Assembly (NCBI GenBank): GCA_019411205.1
Contig: DXRF01000087.1
Span: 5,062-10,382 of the forward strand
Direction: 5' to 3'
DNA: 5,321 nt
Source: Parabacteroides sp.
Lineage (GTDB): Bacteria; Bacteroidota; Bacteroidia; Bacteroidales; Tannerellaceae
Positions 1 through 5,321 of the stretch are shown here, piece after piece; position 1 is the first letter of the stretch, and each line of letters begins with the position of its first letter. The translations under genes and the position numbers were made by a program. Below the pieces are notes generated by a model. The model was not told where the DNA came from and did not search any database. It saw nothing but the letters and a program-made list of their open reading frames with translations.

Positions 1-380
1 CTTTCCAAATGCTGATACGCCAACTGATAATTTTTTGCATTTCTTTCTTGACCGGATTTTGCCATTTCAAACTTATATTTTCGTGCAAAATCTGAAAAGC
101 ACACGTCGGCTTCTGTTTTTTCCAAAAAATCAACAAGCTCTTTTATACCCCACTTCGATATATCTTCTTTATTGGTTTTATCTATATATGTCTTAATAAT
201 GTCCGAACAAAAAGATAGCACAAAAGGATCTTTCACTTCGCCTGTACGTGTCAATCCTTTTTTATCCACCATCTTATCTGTTTTTATGTAAGACGATTTT
301 CGATTATGAGTAACCCTTATGTAAACGGGATAAAAACCGTCACTTCTCTGTTTTTGCACACATGTCTTGAAAGTTGCCAT
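1..380 (-). CDS. Tyrosine-recombinase-type site-specific integrase, N-terminal part (cut by left window edge)
   Basis: An open frame of 126 codons runs from ATG at 380-378 to the window edge with no stop; the protein begins MATFKTCVQKQRSDGFYPVY. Residues about 1-70 resemble the arm-type DNA-binding domain at the start of Bacteroidetes phage-type integrases: a short beta-rich stretch with Y-P-V-Y-I-R-V, then S-S-Y-I-K-T-D-K-M-V. Residues about 85-126 look like the start of the SAM-like core-binding domain (F-S-D-F-A-R-K-Y, then a helix with N-A-K-N-Y-Q). The catalytic domain with its R-H-R-Y residues would lie left of the window, so activity cannot be judged. Such enzymes cut and rejoin DNA at specific sites, either to integrate or excise an element or to invert a segment. 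Hand-counted G+C is about 35%, well below the neighbouring metabolic genes, which suggests acquired DNA. The ATG is the only reasonable start: it sits about 40 bases after a -7 element and no ribosome binding site is visible. The family call comes from recognition, not a search. Confidence 0.8.
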   Translation of the reverse strand, partial: MATFKTCVQKQRSDGFYPVYIRVTHNRKSSYIKTDKMVDKKGLTRTGEVKDPFVLSFCSDIIKTYIDKTNKEDISKWGIKELVDFLEKTEADVCFSDFARKYKFEMAKSGQERNAKNYQLAYQHLE

Positions 381-390
381 AAATCAATAA

Positions 391-404
391 TTTAGAACTC
401 TAAA
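391..404. repeat. Short palindrome TTTAGA-AC-TCTAAA before the integrase start
   Basis: TTTAGAACTCTAAA is a perfect inverted repeat with 6-bp arms and a 2-bp centre, 11 bases upstream of the integrase ATG. Its right arm overlaps the first CTAAAC unit, so the left arm is in effect a fifth half-site in the opposite orientation. It could be a dimer-binding operator or a recombination-core-like site. The palindrome is visible; any function is inferred. Confidence 0.35.
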
Positions 405-449
405 CATACTCTAAACGTATGCAGCAAAAATACTAAACTATTTCTAAAC
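400..449. repeat. Four CTAAAC repeats on one 11-bp register in the integrase leader
   Basis: CTAAAC (GTTTAG on the minus strand) occurs at 400-405, 411-416, 433-438 and 444-449. The starts differ by 11, 22 and 11 bases, so all four share one helical face, with one register (422) unoccupied. The two copies nearest the gene are part of longer near-identical 11-mers, ACTCTAAACAT and ACTCTAAACGT; the outermost copy is TTTCTAAACAT. The putative -7 element occupies the gap. The repeats are seen directly. Their role as binding sites for the integrase arm domain, an excisionase-like protein or a repressor is inference. Confidence 0.6.
425..432 (-). promoter_or_regulatory. Putative Bacteroidetes -7 promoter element of the integrase gene
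   Basis: Read on the minus strand this is TATTTTTG, an exact match to the Bacteroidetes primary-sigma -7 consensus TAnnTTTG. It lies 44 bases upstream of the integrase ATG, implying a leader of roughly 35-40 bases. No good TTTG-like -33 box is found 19-21 bases further upstream, so the promoter may be weak or dependent on an activator. The element sits in the gap of the phased CTAAAC array. Confidence 0.45.
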
Positions 450-489
450 ATTCGCCTACATTCTATGTCATTTTACGCTTATAATGCAA

Positions 490-536
490 TAAATAATAAA
501 AGGCTGATAGATAGCTTAATAACTATCCATCAGCCT
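490..536 (-). terminator. Rho-independent terminator of ppdK
   Basis: The stem arms are 501-514 and 523-536 with an 8-base loop. On the minus strand the arms are AGGCTGATGGATAG and CTATCTATCAGCCT, pairing at all 14 positions with one G-U wobble. On the plus strand that position would be an A-C mismatch, so the hairpin is better on the ppdK strand. It is followed on that strand by a T-rich tail (about 500 down to 490, TTTTATTATTT). It starts 37 bases after the ppdK stop and ends ppdK transcription before the integrase leader. Confidence 0.8.
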
Positions 537-573
537 AATTCATTGATAATTAAAGTGTATTCCTAAAGAAATA

Positions 574-3294
574 TCAGTCCTCAATAGCGGCTTGGGCCGC
601 TGCGATACGTGCGATTGGCACGCGGAAGGGTGAACAGGATACATAGTTCAGTCCTACTTTATGGCAGAACTTCACAGAAGAAGGTTCACCGCCGTGCTCG
701 CCACAGATACCACATTTTAGGTCTGGACGGATGGCACGGCCCTTTTCGGTGGCCATACGAACCAATTGCCCTACCCCTTTCTGATCGAGCACCTGGAACG
801 GGTCTACTTTCAGAATCTTCTTTTCCAGATAAACCGGCAGGAAGGAGGCGATATCATCGCGTGAGTAGCCGAAGGTCATCTGTGTCAGGTCGTTTGTTCC
901 AAACGAGAAGAACTCGGCAGAAGAAGCGATACGGTCTGCAGTCAGGGCAGCACGAGGAATTTCGATCATCGTACCGACCTTGAAGTCAATGCTGTCTCCC
1001 ATTTCCTCGAACAGTTGTGCAGCAGTCTCACGGATCACTTTTTCCTGTTCCTTGAATTCGTATAAAATACCTGTCAGCGGAACCATGATTTCAGGTTTGG
1101 CTTCGATACCTTCTTTCTTCAGTTCGAGAGCAGCTCCAAGAATAGCGCGTGTTTGCATTTCCGTAATTTCAGGATATGTATTACCCAAACGACAACCACG
1201 GTGTCCTAACATCGGGTTATGTTCGCAAAGCGATTCTACTCGTTTCTGAATTTCTTTGACCGATACACCCATTGCTTCCGCCATTTCTTCCTGACCTTTC
1301 AGATCATGAGGGACGAATTCATGCAAAGGAGGATCGAGCAGACGCACGGTTACCGGACAACCTGCCATTGCCTTGAAAATGCCTTTGAAGTCCTCTTTCT
1401 GGTAAGGCAGAATCTTTGCCAATGCATTCTTACGACCTTCCGCATCTTCCGCCAGGATCATTTCACGCATAGCCTTGATCTTTTCACCTTCGAAGAACAT
1501 ATGTTCCGTGCGGCACAAACCAATACCTACGGCACCGAAATTACGTGCGATCGTAGCATCGTGCGGAGTATCGGCATTCGTACGAACCTGCAATTTTGTA
1601 TATTTATCTGCCAAAGTCATCAATTCGGCAAAATCGCCGGACAGTTCGGCAGCCTTCGTCTCTACCTTTCCGACATAAACCGTACCGGTCGTACCGTTGA
1701 TAGAAATATAGTCGCCTTCTTTCAGTTTAACGCCGTCGACTTCGACAGTCTTATTCTTATAATCGATTTCCAAAGCACCGGCACCGGACACACAGCATTT
1801 ACCCATACCACGTGCAACAACGGCCGCGTGCGAAGTCATACCGCCCCGAGCAGTCAGAATACCTTCGGCAACAGCCATACCAGCCAGATCCTCTGGAGAT
1901 GTTTCGATACGGACCATTACGATTTTCTTTCCGTCAGCATGCCATTTCGCAGCATCATCGGCGAAGAACACGATCTGTCCTGTTGCCGCTCCCGGAGATG
2001 CGGGCAAGCCTTTCACCCAAACTTTCGCCTGTTTCTCGGCTACCTTATCGAATACAGGGTGAAGCAGTTCATCCAATTTATTGGGTTCGATACGTTTCAA
2101 TGCCGTCTTCTCGTCAATCATACCCTGATGCAACAAGTCGATTGCGATCTTAACCATTGCAGCACCAGTACGCTTTCCGTTACGGGTTTGCAGGAACCAC
2201 AGTTTTCCTTCCTGTACGGTGAACTCCATGTCCTGCATATCATGATAATGATTTTCGAGCTTTGCTTGCAGTTCATCCAATTGTCTATAGATTTCCGGCA
2301 TGGCTTCTTCCATTGAAGGATATTTGGCTACGCGGTCTTCTTCTGAAATACCGGCACGTTCCGCCCAGCGTTGCGAACCGATCTTCGTGATCTGTTGTGG
2401 TGTACGGATACCGGCCACCACATCTTCGCCTTGTGCGTTGATCAAGTATTCACCGTTGAAAAGATCTTCCCCGTTACCGGCATCACGAGAGAAACATACA
2501 CCGGTAGCGGAAGTATCGCCCATATTACCGAACACCATAGCCTGCACGCTGACAGCCGTACCCCATTCGGCAGGAATCCCTTCCATCTTACGATAGAGGA
2601 TGGCACGTTCGTTCATCCAACTGTCAAACACAGCGCAGACAGCTCCCCAAAGCTGTTCATAGGCAGAAGTCGGGAAATCTTTACCGGTCTGAGCCTTGAC
2701 AGCCGCTTTGAATTTAGTGACCAAAACCTTCAGATCTTCTACATCCAGTTCATTGTCGAGCTTAACGCCTTTCGCTTCCTTGACCTCTTCGATGATTGCT
2801 TCAAACGGATCGATATCTTCCTTATTGGTCGGTTTCATACCCAACACGACGTCTCCGTACATCTGTACGAAACGACGATATGAGTCCCATGCAAACCGAG
2901 GATTGTTCGTCTTACGGCTCAAGCCTTCCACCACTTCATCGTTCAAACCCAAGTTCAGGATCGTATCCATCATACCCGGCATAGACGCACGAGCACCGGA
3001 ACGAACAGATACCAACAGCGGATTGGCTACATCTCCAAACTTTGAATTCATCAATGTCTCAATATTGGCAATTGCCTTTTCGACGTCTGATTTCAACAGT
3101 TCAACCACTTTGTCTTTTCCCAAATCATAATATTCGGAACATACTTCTGTGGTAATAGTAAATCCCGGAGGAACTGGAACTCCAATCAGATTCATTTCGG
3201 CAAGGTTAGCCCCTTTACCACCCAGCAGATTTCTCATATCCGCTTTACCTTCGGCTTTTCCATTTCCGAATGTGTAAACTCTTTTTCTTTCCAT
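574..3294 (-). CDS. ppdK: Pyruvate,phosphate dikinase (complete, 906 aa)
   Basis: This cytoplasmic enzyme catalyses ATP + Pi + pyruvate <-> AMP + PPi + phosphoenolpyruvate, and can run either way at the pyruvate/PEP node. Residues about 1-375 form the ATP-grasp-like nucleotide domain (GGKGANLAEM at 25-34, RSGARASMPGMMDT at 98-111, LQTRNGKRTG at 368-377). About 425-545 is the swivelling phosphohistidine domain with GGMTSHAAVVARGMGK at 484-499; His489 is the phosphorylated residue. About 555-906 is the PEP/pyruvate TIM barrel with Arg595 (LCRTEH), Arg651 (RLLDPP), Glu778 (MIEIPR), Asn801-Asp802 (FGTNDLTQ) and Cys864 (GICGEHGG). With a constant offset of 33-34 these match the residues known in the Clostridium symbiosum enzyme (Arg337, His455, Arg561, Arg617, Glu745, Asn768/Asp769, Cys831). 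The length is slightly above that 874-residue enzyme, with extra residues in the N-terminal domain. The ATG start leaves only a short tail before the glycine-rich motif and suits the family. Thr487 matches the Thr that a PDRP-type kinase phosphorylates in plants; no such regulator gene is in the window. The gene appears monocistronic. PEP synthase and PTS enzyme I were excluded by the signature motifs and length. Confidence 0.98.
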   Translation of the reverse strand: MERKRVYTFGNGKAEGKADMRNLLGGKGANLAEMNLIGVPVPPGFTITTEVCSEYYDLGKDKVVELLKSDVEKAIANIETLMNSKFGDVANPLLVSVRSGARASMPGMMDTILNLGLNDEVVEGLSRKTNNPRFAWDSYRRFVQMYGDVVLGMKPTNKEDIDPFEAIIEEVKEAKGVKLDNELDVEDLKVLVTKFKAAVKAQTGKDFPTSAYEQLWGAVCAVFDSWMNERAILYRKMEGIPAEWGTAVSVQAMVFGNMGDTSATGVCFSRDAGNGEDLFNGEYLINAQGEDVVAGIRTPQQITKIGSQRWAERAGISEEDRVAKYPSMEEAMPEIYRQLDELQAKLENHYHDMQDMEFTVQEGKLWFLQTRNGKRTGAAMVKIAIDLLHQGMIDEKTALKRIEPNKLDELLHPVFDKVAEKQAKVWVKGLPASPGAATGQIVFFADDAAKWHADGKKIVMVRIETSPEDLAGMAVAEGILTARGGMTSHAAVVARGMGKCCVSGAGALEIDYKNKTVEVDGVKLKEGDYISINGTTGTVYVGKVETKAAELSGDFAELMTLADKYTKLQVRTNADTPHDATIARNFGAVGIGLCRTEHMFFEGEKIKAMREMILAEDAEGRKNALAKILPYQKEDFKGIFKAMAGCPVTVRLLDPPLHEFVPHDLKGQEEMAEAMGVSVKEIQKRVESLCEHNPMLGHRGCRLGNTYPEITEMQTRAILGAALELKKEGIEAKPEIMVPLTGILYEFKEQEKVIRETAAQLFEEMGDSIDFKVGTMIEIPRAALTADRIASSAEFFSFGTNDLTQMTFGYSRDDIASFLPVYLEKKILKVDPFQVLDQKGVGQLVRMATEKGRAIRPDLKCGICGEHGGEPSSVKFCHKVGLNYVSCSPFRVPIARIAAAQAAIED

Positions 3295-3350
3295 ATTCGA
3301 CAGTATTTAATTTTAGATTTTAGTTTTGCTATCTCCAGATTGCAATGCTG

Positions 3351-3358
3351 CAAATATA
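3351..3358 (-). promoter_or_regulatory. Putative Bacteroidetes -7 promoter element of ppdK
   Basis: The minus strand reads TATATTTG, an exact match to TAnnTTTG, 56 bases upstream of the ppdK ATG; a leader of about 50 bases would follow. The expected -33 TTTG is not recognisable 19-21 bases upstream, where the sequence is ACGAATG-like, so recognition may rely on the -7 box or an activator. The leader is A/T-rich near the ATG with no well-placed Shine-Dalgarno, as is usual in this phylum; a GGAGA about 40 bases upstream of the ATG is too far away to serve. Confidence 0.5.
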
Positions 3359-3420
3359 TGCTATTTAAGAGTCGCATTCGTATGTATGGTTAAATAATTT
3401 TAGATGTTTTACAACTATTT

Positions 3421-3442
3421 TTTACCATTCATGTTTGGTAAA
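3421..3442. promoter_or_regulatory. Candidate operator palindrome upstream of ppdK
   Basis: TTTACCA and TGGTAAA form perfect 7-bp inverted arms separated by 8 bases. The 22-bp site is centred about 75 bases upstream of the putative -7 box, a plausible place for an activator dimer. It does not look like a terminator, since it lacks a G/C-rich stem. I do not recognise the motif as belonging to a particular regulator. The region is A/T-rich, so a chance palindrome is possible. Confidence 0.3.
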
Positions 3443-3481
3443 TAACTACATTTGCGTGCGGGAATTTTTTAAGCCTAAAAG

Positions 3482-3535
3482 AAATGGCCTGTATTCCAAA
3501 AGTTTTTCATAAGACTTTTGGAATACAGGCCATTT
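3482..3535 (-). terminator. Terminator of the acyl-CoA synthetase gene, long perfect hairpin
   Basis: Arms 3482-3503 and 3514-3535 are perfectly complementary over 22 bp, with a 10-base loop. The core CCTGTATTCC/GGAATACAGG is G/C-containing and the outer end is A/T-rich. On the minus strand the hairpin begins 26 bases past the stop codon and is followed by ATTTCTTTT-like sequence running into a second A/T-rich stretch, consistent with intrinsic termination. It separates this gene from the ppdK promoter region. Confidence 0.8.
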
Positions 3536-3561
3536 AATATCAGATCTTTATCTAAGATCTA

Positions 3562-5321
3562 TCACTTTTCAATCCGTATGCGCGCATCTACGGCGAACAG
3601 TCCCCGCTCGGTCGCGACAAGAGGATTGATATCCATCTCCTTGATTTCGGAAGCAAAGCGGAGCAGCGTAGACAGGCGGACTATGATATCTGCATATTGC
3701 TGTTCATCCACTCCCCGCTGGCCGCGTGTTCCTTTTATAATAGGATAACCGCGCAGAGAACGGATCATGGAATAAGTTTCGTCATACGACAGAGGCGACA
3801 GGCCGTAAGAGACGTCTTTCAGCACTTCGACAAAAATGCCTCCCAGACCGCAAAAAACGACATGACCGAAACGGTCTTCATACTTGGCCCCTAAAAACAA
3901 CTCCTGCCCTTTCAACATCGGCTGTACCATGATGGCTGTCACATCAGGCAGACGCATCATTCGTTCATATTCGAAAATCAGATGTTCTTCACTGCGGATA
4001 TTCAAGGCAACTCCCCCCATATCACTCTTATGTATAGGGCCGACAACCTTGGCTACAACCGGGAACTTCACTTTCTTGGCAAAAGCGACCAGTTCGTCGC
4101 GGTCGGTCGATGTGAACTCTTCTACCAACGGTATCTGGGCTGCTTTCAGCAAAGTACGGACTTCTTCGGGATTCAAATAGCCGCTGCCTGGCAACCGGTC
4201 GATAATACGGCGGACTTCGGGAACGTCGACACCATACAACTGGATATCCGTGCTCATAGGCTTCGGTGTATTGATCACACGCGAGAGAGCTGTCCCCAAT
4301 GTCACTTCATCCGAAAAGTTCACATGTCCTTTCTTCACGAAACTTTGCACTTCCGGCCCTGCCGTTACGATGGAGGGCAATACCGGAAAAATCGGCTTCT
4401 TGCATTCCTCCATTTTCTTATGGAGCACTTCGTAAGTATCGTATAGTTTGACCAATCCCGGACTGCCGAAGATAACCATCATCAGATCGATATTTTCAAA
4501 ACGGTTTTCACAGAAATCAATAGCAGTGGCCAGATGTTCGGGAGTTCCTGTACCGATGATATCTATCGGATTGCCGACGGCAGCCCCCGGATATAGTTTG
4601 GATTTCAATTCTGCGGCAAGCGGGCCGTCCAGCTTGGGTACATTCAGTCGTCCCTTTTCCAGTGCGTCCGCCAACATTACGGCCGGACCTCCGGCGTGCG
4701 TGATAATCGCACAGTTCTTGCCTTTCACTTCTTTCAAGGTGAAGATGCTGGCAACAGTCGTCAGTTCTTCGCGGCTGAAGCAACGCACGATACCTGCTTT
4801 GCGGAACAGGGCTTCCACTGCCGAATCCGAGCTGGCAATCGCTCCTGTGTGGGAAGATGCGGCACGCTTACCGACATCCGTACTACCAGCTTTGATGGCT
4901 GCGATATGACACCCCTTACGAATCAGGGAAGATGCATGATACAAGAGCTTATCCGGATTTTTGATCTGCTCGATATAGAGCATCTTTATTTTAGAATCGA
5001 GAACCGGGTCGAAGTTGCGATCCATATATTCGATCACTTCTTCCACTCCGATCTGCTTGGAGTTACCGACTGACCAGACCGAAGAAAAACGAAGTCCTTT
5101 TGTCAACGCCGATTCGATAATGAAAAGCGCCGTACCACCCGAACTGGAAACGAAATCGACCCCGTCTGCATGAAATTCGGGGATCGGCTGGGTAAAGACA
5201 CCATGATAATGCATATTCATCAAACCGATACAGTTCGGACCGATCAATGAAGCACCGGCTTCGTTAATACTCTTCAGCATCTGTTCTTCCAAGATTGCTC
5301 CTTCATGCGTTTCCTCTCCGA
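3562..5321 (-). CDS. ADP-forming acetate/acyl-CoA ligase, fused alpha-beta type (N-terminus beyond right edge)
   Basis: This enzyme family converts acyl-CoA + ADP + Pi to acid + CoA + ATP, reversibly, in the cytoplasm; acetyl-CoA is the usual substrate, but chain-length preference cannot be read here. About 585 residues are visible, and the frame stays open to the window edge. Numbering from the TTG at 5292: 1-26 ends the CoA-binding Rossmann domain (LIGPNCIGLMN); about 45-340 is the succinyl-CoA-ligase-like region (SSSGG, WSVGNSKQIG, then KRAASSHTGAIASSDSA, ITHAGGPAVMLADALE, NPIDIIGTG); about 370-576 is the ATP-grasp domain (AKVVGPIHKSDMGGV, GLGGIFVEVLKDV, EMDINPL, AVDARIRI). His148 in SHTGA corresponds to the phosphorylated His of the succinyl-CoA synthetase alpha family, and His421 in HKSDMGGV probably to the second, beta-side phospho-His described for ADP-forming acetyl-CoA synthetases. 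The codon at 5292 is TTG and homologous sequence continues upstream (GEETHEGAILEEQ), so it is an internal leucine and not the start. Family members of this architecture are near 700 residues, so roughly 100 are missing. No C-terminal GNAT domain is present, which argues against a Pat-type protein acetyltransferase. Confidence 0.92.
   Translation of the reverse strand, partial: GEETHEGAILEEQMLKSINEAGASLIGPNCIGLMNMHYHGVFTQPIPEFHADGVDFVSSSGGTALFIIESALTKGLRFSSVWSVGNSKQIGVEEVIEYMDRNFDPVLDSKIKMLYIEQIKNPDKLLYHASSLIRKGCHIAAIKAGSTDVGKRAASSHTGAIASSDSAVEALFRKAGIVRCFSREELTTVASIFTLKEVKGKNCAIITHAGGPAVMLADALEKGRLNVPKLDGPLAAELKSKLYPGAAVGNPIDIIGTGTPEHLATAIDFCENRFENIDLMMVIFGSPGLVKLYDTYEVLHKKMEECKKPIFPVLPSIVTAGPEVQSFVKKGHVNFSDEVTLGTALSRVINTPKPMSTDIQLYGVDVPEVRRIIDRLPGSGYLNPEEVRTLLKAAQIPLVEEFTSTDRDELVAFAKKVKFPVVAKVVGPIHKSDMGGVALNIRSEEHLIFEYERMMRLPDVTAIMVQPMLKGQELFLGAKYEDRFGHVVFCGLGGIFVEVLKDVSYGLSPLSYDETYSMIRSLRGYPIIKGTRGQRGVDEQQYADIIVRLSTLLRFASEIKEMDINPLVATERGLFAVDARIRIEK

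Noticed and set aside
609..983. Plus-strand open frame antisense to the ppdK 3' end
   Set aside because: It is a shadow of ppdK: the composition is Arg/Ser-rich and there is no promoter, leader or domain.
1219..2316. Long plus-strand open frame (365 codons) opposite ppdK
   Set aside because: It lies entirely antisense to a complete, strongly conserved gene. Its predicted product is rich in Phe, His, Arg, Cys and Ser with no recognisable domain, as expected from a mirrored coding strand.
3482..3535. Inverted repeat as the terminal repeats of an insertion sequence
   Set aside because: Only 10 bases separate the arms, there is no transposase, and the position and tail fit a terminator for the adjacent stop codon.
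3518..3748. Plus-strand frame starting inside the 3482-3535 hairpin
   Set aside because: It begins within a terminator arm and overlaps the acyl-CoA synthetase gene antisense; no family features are seen.
4517..4783. Minus-strand frame in another phase within the acyl-CoA synthetase gene
   Set aside because: It overlaps the conserved frame fully, and its Arg/Cys/His-rich product is an out-of-frame reading.
4448..4909. Plus-strand frame opposite the middle of the acyl-CoA synthetase
   Set aside because: It is antisense to conserved motifs, including SHTGA and THAGGP, and has no features of its own.
5290..5292. TTG as the start codon of the acyl-CoA synthetase
   Set aside because: The frame is open to the window edge, and the upstream codons encode family-like sequence (G-E-E-T-H-E-G-A-I). 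The N-terminal CoA-binding domain would otherwise be missing.
574..5321. A single ppdK-acyl-CoA synthetase operon
   Set aside because: There is a strong hairpin terminator and 267 bases of intergenic DNA with a -7-like box between the two genes.

Overview
The window looks like chromosome from a gut-type member of the Bacteroidales, most likely Bacteroides or Parabacteroides. Three things point there. The 906-residue pyruvate,phosphate dikinase and the fused ADP-forming acyl-CoA synthetase are of the kind these bacteria carry. The 5' leaders are A/T-rich with no well-placed Shine-Dalgarno. Two leaders carry exact matches to the Bacteroidetes -7 promoter element TAnnTTTG. The genus assignment is inference; no rRNA or other marker gene is present.

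Layout: all three genes lie on the minus strand, so transcription runs right to left. From the right edge to 3562 is most of an ADP-forming acetyl/acyl-CoA synthetase; its N-terminus lies beyond the window. It is followed by a strong hairpin terminator at 3482-3535. The intergenic region 3295-3561 also holds a candidate promoter (3351-3358) and a small palindrome (3421-3442) for the next gene. That gene, ppdK (574-3294), is complete and has all the expected catalytic residues. It has its own terminator at about 490-536. The left end (1-380) is the N-terminal part of a tyrosine-recombinase-type integrase cut by the window edge. It is about 35% G+C by hand count, while sampled lines of the two metabolic genes are 52-57%.

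How the genes relate: PPDK interconverts pyruvate and PEP using ATP, Pi, AMP and PPi. The acyl-CoA synthetase can turn an acyl-CoA (typically acetyl-CoA) plus ADP and Pi into acid, CoA and ATP. Both therefore sit around the pyruvate/acetyl-CoA energy node of an anaerobic fermenter. They are separated by a terminator and a new promoter, so they are neighbours rather than a clear operon. The integrase is functionally unrelated and probably marks the start of an accessory or mobile region continuing to the left.

The least expected structure is in the integrase leader (391-449). Four copies of CTAAAC start at 400, 411, 433 and 444, all on one 11-bp register. They bracket the putative -7 element, and a TTTAGA/TCTAAA palindrome overlaps the copy nearest the gene. 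This resembles a helically phased binding array for the integrase itself or for a regulator. No clearly new multi-gene system is visible in the window.
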